Shown here piece after piece: positions 1 to 6,565 of a DNA stretch of 30,807 nt. The notes beneath the pieces were generated by a model. That model did not search any database. It saw only the letters and a list, made by a program, of their open reading frames with translations, and had not been told where the DNA came from. This DNA is from EsbW-18 sp964634615 (GTDB lineage: Bacteria > Patescibacteriota > Minisyncoccia > Phycocordibacterales > EsbW-18), in NCBI GenBank assembly GCA_964634615.1, contig CAZWLQ010000009.1:1-30807 (forward strand). The letters run 5' to 3'. How positions within the stretch are numbered: position 1 is the first letter of the stretch; every line of letters starts with the position of its first letter. A program made the translations under genes and the position numbers.

Positions 1-36
1 ATTCGCGTGAATTTTTCTTCGCGTTAATTCGCGTCG
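1..36. repeat. Three short copies of TTCGCGT downstream of khpA
   Basis: TTCGCGT occurs at 2-8, 18-24 and 28-34, just beyond the khpA stop and at the window edge. The copies may form part of a terminator or spacer that continues outside the window. Nothing more can be said from 36 bases. Confidence 0.4.
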
Positions 37-366
37 TTAGATGATGTCGTCTTTAAGTGCTGCCATCGCGTCATCCACGTTCGCTGCTTCGGTCATTGGC
101 ATGCGGGTTGAACCAACTGGTTCAAGAATCTTCAAATTCACGCGTGCGTTGTTCTTCATACCAACCACACGAAGAAGTGTTCGAATCGCCTTTGCGGTAT
201 TTCCCGAACGGCCGACTACGGTTCCCATATCTTTCTGTGCGACCTGCAAAGTAATCAAGACGCCCATTTCATCAACAGTTCGATTTACAACGACTTGAGA
301 TGGATCTTCGACAAGTGCTTTAACAACGTATTCGAGGAATTCTGCGTCTGCAAATTGCTGTGACAT
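37..366 (-). CDS. khpA: KH-domain RNA-binding protein KhpA
   Basis: A 109-residue single KH-domain protein. The RNA-binding GxxG loop is G52-R-S-G55, set in a context (VVGRSGNTAKAIRTLL) typical of the KhpA/YlqC family, and the length is normal plus a short C-terminal tail. KhpA proteins bind RNA in the cytoplasm, often with KhpB, and affect cell division and mRNA fate. The gene lies downstream of rpsP, a pairing widespread in bacteria. Here a terminator hairpin and a new candidate promoter separate the two, so khpA may be expressed partly on its own. The ATG at 366 has no Shine-Dalgarno sequence. Confidence 0.9.
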   Translation of the reverse strand: MSQQFADAEFLEYVVKALVEDPSQVVVNRTVDEMGVLITLQVAQKDMGTVVGRSGNTAKAIRTLLRVVGMKNNARVNLKILEPVGSTRMPMTEAANVDDAMAALKDDII

Positions 367-411
367 ATATAAAGAGCAGTTCTTTAAGAATTTCTAATCG
401 TATCGTCTTTC

Positions 412-430
412 TGCGCACCTATCGTGCGCA
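412..430 (-). promoter_or_regulatory. Perfect hairpin at the 5' end of the predicted khpA transcript
   Basis: TGCGCAC and GTGCGCA form a perfect 7-bp stem with a 5-base loop (419-423). No T-run follows on the minus strand, so it is not an intrinsic terminator. It lies directly after the start site predicted from the -10 box at 442-447, so it would cap the khpA mRNA 5' end, where it could stabilise the message or bind a protein. The role is inference. Confidence 0.5.
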
Positions 431-441
431 TACCTATGAAA

Positions 442-470
442 AGTATACAAAGTAAAACACCCCGAGTCTA
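442..470 (-). promoter_or_regulatory. Candidate khpA promoter overlapping the rpsP terminator
   Basis: On the minus strand TAGACT (465-470, inside the terminator loop) is separated by 17 bp from TATACT (442-447). The -10 matches 5 of 6 consensus bases and the -35 matches 4 of 6. The start site would be near 435, giving a leader of about 70 nt. Confidence 0.4.
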
Positions 471-480
471 CGGAGTGTTT
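450..480 (-). terminator. Intrinsic terminator after rpsP
   Basis: On the minus strand AAACACTCCG and CGGGGTGTTT form a 10-bp stem with one G-U pair and a 6-base loop (465-470), followed by TTTTACTTTG. It lies 19 nt after the rpsP stop and before khpA, so it likely ends or attenuates the rpsP transcript. Confidence 0.7.
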
Positions 481-498
481 CGCTTGAAAATATAAGGT

Positions 499-963
499 TT
501 ATGCGGCTGGAGTCTCTTCGACCACCGGTGTTTCTTCTGCAGTCACTTCAGGAGCAGGAGCTTCCTCTGCGGCAACAACATCTGCTGGAGTTTCAGGAGC
601 TGCTTCCTCTACAGTCGCCTCTGGTGCTGCTTCTTCTGCAACAGGTACTGCAGGAGCTTTTTCTTCAATAACCGGAGCTTCCTTCACGATTGGAGTCTTC
701 TGTGGAAGAACGTTCTTCTTCTTTCCTGCGATTACGCCTTCAGTAACGAGCATGTTGTAAACCGTATCAGATGGCTGAGCACCCTTTGCGAGCCAATGCT
801 TCGCCTTTTCGGTGTTCATACTCTTCTGTTTGGTGACGGCATTGTAGAAGCCGATTTCATCGACGTGGTTACCGCTCTTAGGTCCTTCGGTGCCTTCCAA
901 AACGACCACGCGGAAAGACGGGTCATTCTTGCGGCCAACGCGCTGTAATCTAATCTTAAGCAT
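499..963 (-). CDS. rpsP: 30S ribosomal protein bS16 with a long acidic tail
   Basis: Residues 1 to about 80 are a standard bS16: MLKIRLQRVGRKNDPSFRVV, then the G-FYN and W-L-GAQPSDTV segments. bS16 helps assemble the 30S body domain. Residues from about 90 to 154 are an extension made almost entirely of Ala, Glu, Pro, Val and Thr, which roughly doubles the usual length and should be disordered and acidic. The tail has the same base composition as the rest and ends at a clean stop, so it is not a frameshift artefact. The promoter at 972-1000 places transcription start only a few bases before the ATG, and no Shine-Dalgarno sequence is present. Confidence 0.95.
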   Translation of the reverse strand: MLKIRLQRVGRKNDPSFRVVVLEGTEGPKSGNHVDEIGFYNAVTKQKSMNTEKAKHWLAKGAQPSDTVYNMLVTEGVIAGKKKNVLPQKTPIVKEAPVIEEKAPAVPVAEEAAPEATVEEAAPETPADVVAAEEAPAPEVTAEETPVVEETPAA

Positions 964-971
964 GTTCGAAG

Positions 972-1000
972 ATTCTAACAGATATCTATTATGCTGGCAA
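972..1000 (-). promoter_or_regulatory. rpsP promoter giving a near-leaderless mRNA
   Basis: On the minus strand TTGCCA (995-1000), a 17-bp spacer and TAGAAT (972-977). The ATG begins 8 nt after the -10 box, so the expected start site is at or within about 2 nt of the start codon. The promoter overlaps the 3' end of the upstream gene. Confidence 0.65.
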
Positions 1001-1324
1001 CTGCGTGTCCTCTAGAGGATACACATCGAAAGCAACTTCCTCATATGGATGAGCCGTTTTCATTGCTGAAAGAACCGCGACAAGGTTTTCCCGTGAACAA
1101 AGAATTTCAATCCGTTCTTCTACAACCTCTTCAAATTTCCCAACCTCACCGATGTGTGGATTTGCCCCCTCGCTTGGTGTAAAGCGTCCCACACCCCTTG
1201 AAGAAAACGAACAGTGGGTATAGTTACCGATTTTTCCTGCTCCCGCCTCTCCCATTGCTACTCGAACCCCATCCGCGTGCGTTTCAGGAACGAACACCAC
1301 AATTTTTATGTTTTTAGAGTTCAT
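989..1324 (-). CDS. YqfO/NIF3-type stand-alone PII/CutA-like domain protein
   Basis: A 111-residue protein resembling the domain inserted in NIF3/YqfO family proteins and also found alone. Recognisable elements are IKIVVFVPETHADGVR at the start, GxIGNYxHCSF, GRFTPxEGAxPxIG, the EERIE strand and the C-terminal AHPYEEVAFDVYPL. The fold is CutA1/PII-like and usually oligomeric, and the biochemical role of stand-alone forms is not settled. I chose the ATG at 1324 because homologues start at this strand. That start overlaps the upstream membrane-protein gene by 11 nt, which implies translational coupling. A longer in-frame start at 1366 lies deep inside the upstream gene and is unlikely. Confidence 0.75.
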   Translation of the reverse strand: MNSKNIKIVVFVPETHADGVRVAMGEAGAGKIGNYTHCSFSSRGVGRFTPSEGANPHIGEVGKFEEVVEERIEILCSRENLVAVLSAMKTAHPYEEVAFDVYPLEDTQLPA

Positions 1325-1895
1325 GCTGCATTTTTCGTTTTCCCAGGTGGATAGCAAAAACAACACTAAAATTTATAAGCAAAATATAAAGTGGATACGC
1401 TAGCAAAACAACATCGGGCTTTCCGACAGCAATAGCGGCAAATATACCGGCAGATCCTGAAAGGAGCCACGTGCTTATAGTTTCACTCGATGGATCCTCG
1501 TAGCTTTTAATGACCGTGAGTACTCCACCAACCGCATCAATGGCAATGGTTATGAAGAGAGCCACGGCAGCTTCTTTTGTGAGATACCAAAGGATTATTC
1601 CTGCGCCGGCAGCAATAAGGGCAATCACATCTCGTTTTGTTAACCCTCCGATACCAAATTTGATGGAAAGTAAAAATACAAGAAGGACGCCAAACGTTTG
1701 CACTCCGGTGAGCCATAGAGAGTCTGTTGCGCCCTTCGCAAGTTGAGAGAAGAAAGCTATAGATCCTAGAACAGACCATATAAGCCAGGACGCTCGTTCG
1801 GGTCGTGTTATACCTTTAAAAATATCTCGCACATATGGAACGTACGAAATGGCACTGAGAATGCCTGCTATATAACCTGAAATTACTAGGAGCAT
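1314..1895 (-). CDS. Membrane protein with two PQ-loop/SemiSWEET-like halves
   Basis: A 193-residue protein with about six or seven hydrophobic segments. The N-terminal half (GYIAGILSAISYVPYVRDIF, then TRPERASWLIWSVLGSIAFF) resembles the PQ-loop arrangement in SWEET/SemiSWEET-type carriers. The C-terminal half repeats the plan: AVGGVLTVIKSYEDP, then SSETISTWLLSGSAGIFAAIA. An internal duplication of a three-helix unit is therefore likely. The substrate is unknown, and family membership is inferred from motif shape alone. The gene is divergent from atpB with only 56 bp between them and is coupled to the downstream YqfO-like gene by an 11-nt overlap. Confidence 0.6.
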   Translation of the reverse strand: MLLVISGYIAGILSAISYVPYVRDIFKGITRPERASWLIWSVLGSIAFFSQLAKGATDSLWLTGVQTFGVLLVFLLSIKFGIGGLTKRDVIALIAAGAGIILWYLTKEAAVALFITIAIDAVGGVLTVIKSYEDPSSETISTWLLSGSAGIFAAIAVGKPDVVLLAYPLYILLINFSVVFAIHLGKRKMQHEL

Positions 1896-1905
1896 TATCT
1901 GTTAT

Positions 1906-1934
1906 AGGATAGGAATTCTAATATCCTGTATGAT
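1906..1934. promoter_or_regulatory. Divergent promoter region between the membrane-protein gene and atpB
   Basis: TATGAT at 1929-1934 is a good -10 for atpB and would start transcription near 1941. On the other strand TATAAC lies 5 nt before the ATG of the membrane-protein gene. AGGATA (1906-1911) and TATCCT (1922-1927) form a spaced inverted repeat that might be an operator for both directions. No clear -35 boxes were found. Confidence 0.35.
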
Positions 1935-1951
1935 ACTCTGTGTTCGATTCT

Positions 1952-2800
1952 ATGCACGAAACGGCAGAGCCACAGGTGAATAGTGGGGAGGCAGCAACAT
2001 CTGGTACAACAACGCTTGTGGGCACGACGCACGAGACGGCGGAAGCAACCGGACCACATATTTCGCTCAAAGCGGATCCGATTTTTCACCTGGGCTCATT
2101 TCCTGTCACCAATTCCCTCCTCCTTTCGTTCGTGATTCTCGTGCTCTTTCTCGGTATCGCAACCACAGCACGAAAGAGCTTCAGAATGATCCCCGGAAAG
2201 CTCCAGAATCTCTTTGAAATGTTTCTTGAATTCCTCCTCTCAATTATGGATAGCGTCTTTGGCGAGCGCCGTCTTTCAGAAAAGTACCTACCGCTGATTG
2301 CAACGATTTTTCTCTTCGTTCTCTTCTCAAACTGGTTCGGCCTTTTGCCGGGTGTTGGTTCAATCATTATCGGACCGCACGCAACACCGCTCTTACGCGC
2401 TCCATCGGCAGACTTAAACTTCACACTTGCACTCGCAATCATCTCTGTTATCGCTGCAAATCTCTTTGGCATCATCACGCTTGGCTTCTTCAAACACATC
2501 GGAAAATTCTTTTCGTTCAAGAACCCCATCACCTTTTTCATCGGCATCATCGAGTTGGTCTCTGAAATCGCAAAGATGATTTCGTTCTCGTTCCGTCTCT
2601 TCGGCAACATCTTTGCGGGTGAGGTGCTTTTGGCGATTATTGCCTTCCTTGCTCCGTACATTCTTCCGGTTCCCTTCCTCGGACTTGAGGTGTTCGTGGG
2701 GTTGATTCAAGCACTGATCTTCTCAATGCTTACCATCGTCTTCATTGCACTTGCGACCGCAGATCACAGCGAGCACGAGGAGGCACACGCGACTCACTAG
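1952..2800 (+). CDS. atpB: F-type ATP synthase subunit a
   Basis: Membrane subunit a of the Fo motor, which forms the proton half-channels against the c-ring. The essential arginine sits in FRLFGNIFAGE (Arg215 from the ATG at 1952), and further membrane helices include the GLIQALIFSMLTIVFIALA segment. About 40 hydrophilic Thr/Ala/Glu/His-rich residues precede the conserved ISLKADPIFH start, and the C-terminus is His-rich. An in-frame GTG at 1940 is possible, since the -10 at 1929-1934 would start RNA near there. I prefer the ATG at 1952. It is the first gene of an eight-gene operon, but a terminator follows it. Confidence 0.95.
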   Translation: MHETAEPQVNSGEAATSGTTTLVGTTHETAEATGPHISLKADPIFHLGSFPVTNSLLLSFVILVLFLGIATTARKSFRMIPGKLQNLFEMFLEFLLSIMDSVFGERRLSEKYLPLIATIFLFVLFSNWFGLLPGVGSIIIGPHATPLLRAPSADLNFTLALAIISVIAANLFGIITLGFFKHIGKFFSFKNPITFFIGIIELVSEIAKMISFSFRLFGNIFAGEVLLAIIAFLAPYILPVPFLGLEVFVGLIQALIFSMLTIVFIALATADHSEHEEAHATH

Positions 2801-2830
2801 ACATGACCGAACTATCGAGGTCTCCTACGA

Positions 2831-2856
2831 TTTCCTCATAGAGGAGAGGGGTTTTT
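2831..2856 (+). terminator. Intrinsic terminator between atpB and atpE
   Basis: TTTCCTC (2831-2837), a 3-base loop and GAGGAGA (2841-2847) form a 7-bp stem with one G-U pair. Four G residues and TTTTT (2852-2856) follow. A competing outer stem uses TCTCCT (2821-2826) and AGGAGA (2842-2847). This would cut or reduce read-through from atpB. Confidence 0.6.
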
Positions 2857-2857
2857 C

Positions 2858-2866
2858 TGTTACTAT
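2858..2866 (+). promoter_or_regulatory. Extended -10 promoter for atpE and downstream atp genes
   Basis: TGTTACTAT is an extended -10 (TGn plus TACTAT) immediately after the atpB terminator. No convincing -35 is present, as is usual for this promoter class. Transcription would start near 2873, giving atpE a leader of about 53 nt. Confidence 0.4.
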
Positions 2867-2890
2867 GAAATGCATAGAGTCGTGGGTCAA

Positions 2891-2914
2891 ACCACCTTTT
2901 ACCAGGTAGTTTTT
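2891..2914 (+). terminator. Weak hairpin with T-run just upstream of atpE
   Basis: ACCACCT (2891-2897) pairs with AGGTAGT (2904-2910) with one mismatch, and T-rich sequence follows. It lies in the atpE leader, 12 nt before the ATG. It may be a weak terminator, or it may mark an mRNA processing site that adjusts c-subunit levels. Confidence 0.35.
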
Positions 2915-2925
2915 ATTTTGTTTGT

Positions 2926-3153
2926 ATGGAACTTGAAACAATGAAAGTAGTGGCAGCGATGGGAACAATTGCCGTTGGTGCAATCGGTCCCGCTATCGCG
3001 ATTGGCATGATTGGCTCAAAGGCAGCCGACGCCATTGGCCGAAACCCGGAAGCGGCACCGAAGGTGCAGACCGCCATGATTTTGGCACTTGCCTTCGCTG
3101 AAGCTATCGCTATTTACGCGCTTGTTATCGCGTTGATTATCAAATTCGTCTAA
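2926..3153 (+). CDS. atpE: F-type ATP synthase subunit c (proton type)
   Basis: A 75-residue two-helix proteolipid that forms the rotating c-ring. Helix 1 has the Gly-rich face VGAIGPAIAIGMIG, the polar loop is GRNPEA, and helix 2 carries the ion-binding Glu59 in LAFAEAIAIYALVIAL. Sodium-type c subunits carry Gln in helix 1 and Glu-Ser/Thr in helix 2. Here the corresponding positions are Ile26 and Glu59-Ala60, so proton coupling is predicted. The gene is preceded by its own terminator-promoter unit, consistent with the need for many c copies per complex. No Shine-Dalgarno sequence is visible. Confidence 0.95.
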   Translation: MELETMKVVAAMGTIAVGAIGPAIAIGMIGSKAADAIGRNPEAAPKVQTAMILALAFAEAIAIYALVIALIIKFV

Positions 3154-3171
3154 GCGTCCCGACTTTGTCTC

Positions 3172-3669
3172 ATGGGAGATCTCTTCGGACAGCTTGGTAT
3201 TGATTGGCGCCTCCTCATAAGCCAGGCGGCCAATTTCTTGGTGCTTCTGGTGGTTCTGCGGCTGTTCGTCTACGGTCCGCTGATGAAAGTGCTTGCCGAG
3301 CGTCGTGATCGTATCGCTGAGGGGCTTGCAAAGGCTGACGAAGCGGACACGCGCCTCTCTGAAGTCAACGAAATCGCTAAAGGAAAACTCAAGGAAGCTG
3401 ATGCAGAGGCGCAAGGCGTGATACACGAAGCAAAGCAGCGCGGGGCAAAAGAAGAAGAGAAGATGCGTGCAACACTCTCTCAAAAAGAAGCGGCGGGCCT
3501 TGTCGCACTCGAAGAAGAGCTTGTACGAAAGAAGGTTGAGGCAGAGAAGCTCTTTGCAAGCGGGCACGCAGCCCTCGTTCGTGAAGCACTCATCAAAACC
3601 GTAGGACTATCTCCTGATGCGATTGATGACGCACTGATCGCACAAGCGATTCGGGAAGTAAAGAAATAG
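3172..3669 (+). CDS. atpF: F-type ATP synthase subunit b
   Basis: A 165-residue peripheral-stalk subunit. One N-terminal membrane helix (about residues 12-32, LISQAANFLVLLVVLRLFVY) is followed by a long charged coiled coil rich in Glu, Lys and Ala (about 38-130). The C-terminal segment should contact delta. It lies between atpE (18-nt gap) and atpH (1-nt gap), the standard operon order. Length and architecture are normal for subunit b. Confidence 0.93.
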   Translation: MGDLFGQLGIDWRLLISQAANFLVLLVVLRLFVYGPLMKVLAERRDRIAEGLAKADEADTRLSEVNEIAKGKLKEADAEAQGVIHEAKQRGAKEEEKMRATLSQKEAAGLVALEEELVRKKVEAEKLFASGHAALVREALIKTVGLSPDAIDDALIAQAIREVKK

Positions 3670-3670
3670 T

Positions 3671-4048
3671 ATGTCATCCGCCCGCCCACAAGATTACGCA
3701 GAGGCATTCACTAAAGCGCACCTTGAAGGTGGCGTTAGTGATGATGTTTTGATCGCTCGCCTCTTCGCAAGTGTGAAGCGAAACAACGACATTCGAAAGC
3801 TCTCTGCAATCGCACGTGCAGTTGGCATGAAACTGACACGAAAGGCCGGAGGGGATGACATCACCATCACATCAGCACGAGCGCTCTCCGAACATCAGCA
3901 GAGTGCATTTGTAAAGACGCTCAAAAAAAATGATGCAATCCACTTTGATATTGATCCTGCACTCCATGCAGGCGTTCGCATCAACAAGAACGGTGAAGAA
4001 GAGCTCGATACAAGTCTTGCACGAAAGATCGCACGCCTTTTTTCTTAA
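3671..4048 (+). CDS. atpH: F-type ATP synthase subunit delta, shortened
   Basis: This 125-residue protein occupies the atpH slot between atpF and atpA. Usual delta subunits have about 175-180 residues, with an N-terminal six-helix bundle that binds the top of F1 and a C-terminal domain that binds b. Here the N-terminal part (YAEAFTKAHLEGGVSDDVLIARLFASVKRN) is abbreviated, while the C-terminal half keeps the pattern VRINKNGEEELDTSLARKIARL (compare the family's GG-v-i-G-D-e-viDgSvr-qL). Assignment rests on position plus this weak similarity. No frameshift is evident. Confidence 0.8.
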   Translation: MSSARPQDYAEAFTKAHLEGGVSDDVLIARLFASVKRNNDIRKLSAIARAVGMKLTRKAGGDDITITSARALSEHQQSAFVKTLKKNDAIHFDIDPALHAGVRINKNGEEELDTSLARKIARLFS

Positions 4049-4067
4049 TCATTTTTAGTACGACACC

Positions 4068-5591
4068 ATGGCACACGACATCGTAGAAAAACTCAAACAA
4101 CAAATCGCCGGATTCAAAGATGAACCGGGATGGGAGAAGACCGGCCGCATCATCGAAGTGGCTGACGGTATCGTGCGCTTCTCTGGTCTCACCACCTGTC
4201 AGAGCCAAGAGCTCCTCTCGATTCAGACATCGAAAGGTCCTGTAGAGGCACTTGCCCTAAACCTTGAGGATGAGACCGTCGGCGCCTTAGTTTTGGGTGA
4301 CTACGCAAACGTTTCTGAAGGTGACCGTGTGACCGGCACCGGGAGTGTGCTCTCGATTCCTGTCGGCGAAGAGCTCCTCGGTCGTGTCGTGAACCCTCTT
4401 TCCGTACCACTCGATGGCAAGGGGCCAATCTTTGCTGACCTTTCAAAGGCGGTTTACAACACGCTTGAGAACGACGCGCCGTCGGTGTTGGACCGTGAGT
4501 CGGTTGGCACACCGCTTCACACCGGTATCAAATCGATTGATGCGATGATTCCAATCGGTCGCGGACAACGCGAGTTGATTATTGGAGACCGCACCACAGG
4601 AAAAACTGCAATTGCACTCGACACCATCATCAACCAGCAATTTGATAGTTCGGGTAAGCGTCCGATTTGTATCTACGTTGCGGTTGGACAGAAGGAAGCA
4701 AAGACCGCGCGCATCGTTGAAATGCTTCGCGAGAAGGGCGCGCTTCCTTACACCATCATTGTTTCTGCAGCCGCATCATCAAATGCTGCCCTCTGGTACC
4801 TCGCACCATTTGCCGGCGCAGCAATCGGTGAATATTTCCGCGATCGAGGACAAGATGCGTTGGTTGTGTATGACGACCTTTCAAAGCACGCATGGGCATA
4901 TCGTGAAATTTCTCTCCTTCTTCGCCGTCCACCAGGTCGTGAAGCATACCCCGGAGACATCTTTTATCTCCACTCACGATTGCTTGAGCGCGCCGCAAAA
5001 CTTTCGAAAGAAAAAGGAGGTGGATCATTGACCGCGCTTCCAATCATCGAAACGCAATTGAACGACGTGACCGCGTATGTTCCAACAAACGTGATTTCAA
5101 TCACCGACGGTCAGATTTACCTTGAAGCGGACCTCTTCAACCAAGGCATGCGTCCCGCGGTGAACGTCGGATTATCGGTGTCGCGTGTGGGTTCCGCTGC
5201 GCAGACCAAAGCAATGAAGAAAGTTGCTGGAAAACTTCGCCTCACCCTCGCACAGTTCCGCGAATTGCAAGCATTCGTGCAATTTTCATCGGACGTCGAC
5301 GAGGCCACCAAGAAGCGTATTCGCGAAGGTCAGGCGATGACTGAAATCTTGAAGCAAAAAGATCTTGATCCGTTGCCATTTGAGATGCAGGTGGTGATTT
5401 TCTACGCGGCCTTGAATGGATACTTTGATGCAGCTGCGCTTGCAGACATCAAGGCAACCGAAGAGCGATTGATAAACCAGCTTCGCGACTTACACGAAGA
5501 CGATGTGCTTGCACCACTTCGTGCAAAACGAGAACTTTCGGAAGAAATTGAAACCGCACTCAAAGCCGCGCTCACGAGATTCTTCAACTAA
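4068..5591 (+). CDS. atpA: F-type ATP synthase subunit alpha
   Basis: A 507-residue F1 alpha subunit of normal length. The P-loop is GDRTTGKT (173-180; the usual Gln is Thr here). The catalytic-interface arginine is in the conserved SVSRVGSAAQ segment. The N-terminal beta barrel, nucleotide-binding domain and C-terminal helical domain (LRLTLAQFRELQAFVQFSSD) are all recognisable. Three alpha and three beta subunits form the hexamer, and alpha sites are non-catalytic. The ATG lies 19 nt after atpH and has no Shine-Dalgarno sequence. Confidence 0.98.
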   Translation: MAHDIVEKLKQQIAGFKDEPGWEKTGRIIEVADGIVRFSGLTTCQSQELLSIQTSKGPVEALALNLEDETVGALVLGDYANVSEGDRVTGTGSVLSIPVGEELLGRVVNPLSVPLDGKGPIFADLSKAVYNTLENDAPSVLDRESVGTPLHTGIKSIDAMIPIGRGQRELIIGDRTTGKTAIALDTIINQQFDSSGKRPICIYVAVGQKEAKTARIVEMLREKGALPYTIIVSAAASSNAALWYLAPFAGAAIGEYFRDRGQDALVVYDDLSKHAWAYREISLLLRRPPGREAYPGDIFYLHSRLLERAAKLSKEKGGGSLTALPIIETQLNDVTAYVPTNVISITDGQIYLEADLFNQGMRPAVNVGLSVSRVGSAAQTKAMKKVAGKLRLTLAQFRELQAFVQFSSDVDEATKKRIREGQAMTEILKQKDLDPLPFEMQVVIFYAALNGYFDAAALADIKATEERLINQLRDLHEDDVLAPLRAKRELSEEIETALKAALTRFFN

Positions 5592-5595
5592 ACTC

Positions 5596-6540
5596 ATGGA
5601 ATCACTGCAAGCATTAAAAGCACGACTGGGAGGCATCAAAAACATCCGCCAAATCACGAAGGCGATGGAGTTGGTTGCTGCAACCAAAATGCGTAAGAGT
5701 CAGGAAAAGGCACTCGCATCACGTCCGTATGCATTCACCGCACTCCATCTTTTGACAACCCTCTCGAAACTCCGTGATTCCGAGCATGCGGCTTCCCTCT
5801 CGCCACTTTTTACTGAACGTCCCATCAAAAAGAGTTTGGTTGTCGTTCTTACTTCGGACAAGGGTCTTGCCGGCTCGTTCAACAGTACTGTTCTCAAGGC
5901 GTTCGATCGATTCATTACACAAGAAAAAATCTCCGCAGACTCCTCTGCCCATGCGTTTCTCGCAATCGGCAACAAAGCGCTTGCGCACCTCAAGAAATTT
6001 GGTGCTACTCCTGTTGCATCATTTACCCGCGTTGGCGATTACACGACCGTACAAGAGGTCTCGCCTATTGCAGATTTCGTAATCAACGGATTTGAACACG
6101 GAGAGTTTGACCGCGTCATTATCTTTTCGACGCACTTCAGAAACGCTCTCAAACAAGACGTGCTCATGCGCGATCTGTTACCAATCAAGAAAGAATCTCT
6201 TGAGAAGCTGGTTGCAGAGATTATTCCGTCGGAGGGTCGCTTTAGTGACACATCAACACCGCATATTCAAAACGGTGTTGGCGATCTCTTACTTGAACCC
6301 TCACCCGAGAGCTTGCTTGCATCTCTTGGACGACACTTGGTATTGATGCAGGTCTATCACCTGGTGCTTGAAGCGAATGCGTCTGAGCACGCAGCACGAC
6401 GCTCCGCGATGAAAAGCGCATCGGATAACGCAAAGGATTTGGGAGAGCGATTGACGCTTCAATACAACAAATCACGACAAGCGGCGATTACAAAAGAACT
6501 TATCGAAATCAGCGCGGGAACCGCATCACAAGGTGCATAA
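5596..6540 (+). CDS. atpG: F-type ATP synthase subunit gamma
   Basis: A 314-residue central rotor shaft. The N-terminal coiled-coil helix has the family signature ARLGGIKNIRQITKAMELVAATKMRK, and the C-terminal helix has ASEHAARRSAMKSASDNAKDLG followed by LQYNKSRQAAITKELIEI. The middle holds the Rossmann-like domain (SDKGLAGSFNS). The ATG at 5596 fits the family start and lies 4 nt after atpA. An upstream in-frame extension overlaps atpA and is rejected. Confidence 0.97.
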   Translation: MESLQALKARLGGIKNIRQITKAMELVAATKMRKSQEKALASRPYAFTALHLLTTLSKLRDSEHAASLSPLFTERPIKKSLVVVLTSDKGLAGSFNSTVLKAFDRFITQEKISADSSAHAFLAIGNKALAHLKKFGATPVASFTRVGDYTTVQEVSPIADFVINGFEHGEFDRVIIFSTHFRNALKQDVLMRDLLPIKKESLEKLVAEIIPSEGRFSDTSTPHIQNGVGDLLLEPSPESLLASLGRHLVLMQVYHLVLEANASEHAARRSAMKSASDNAKDLGERLTLQYNKSRQAAITKELIEISAGTASQGA

Positions 6541-6565
6541 ACTATCCATAAATTAACAAAATCGT

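Noticed and set aside
2865..2909. A 14-codon ORF (MKCIESWVKPPFTR) in the atpE leader, ending inside the hairpin
   Set aside because: Its ATG overlaps the -10 box and would lie upstream of the expected transcription start near 2873. There is no codon bias that points to control of atpE.
5503..5595. N-terminal extension of atpG
   Set aside because: It overlaps the atpA coding sequence; the family start fits the ATG at 5596.
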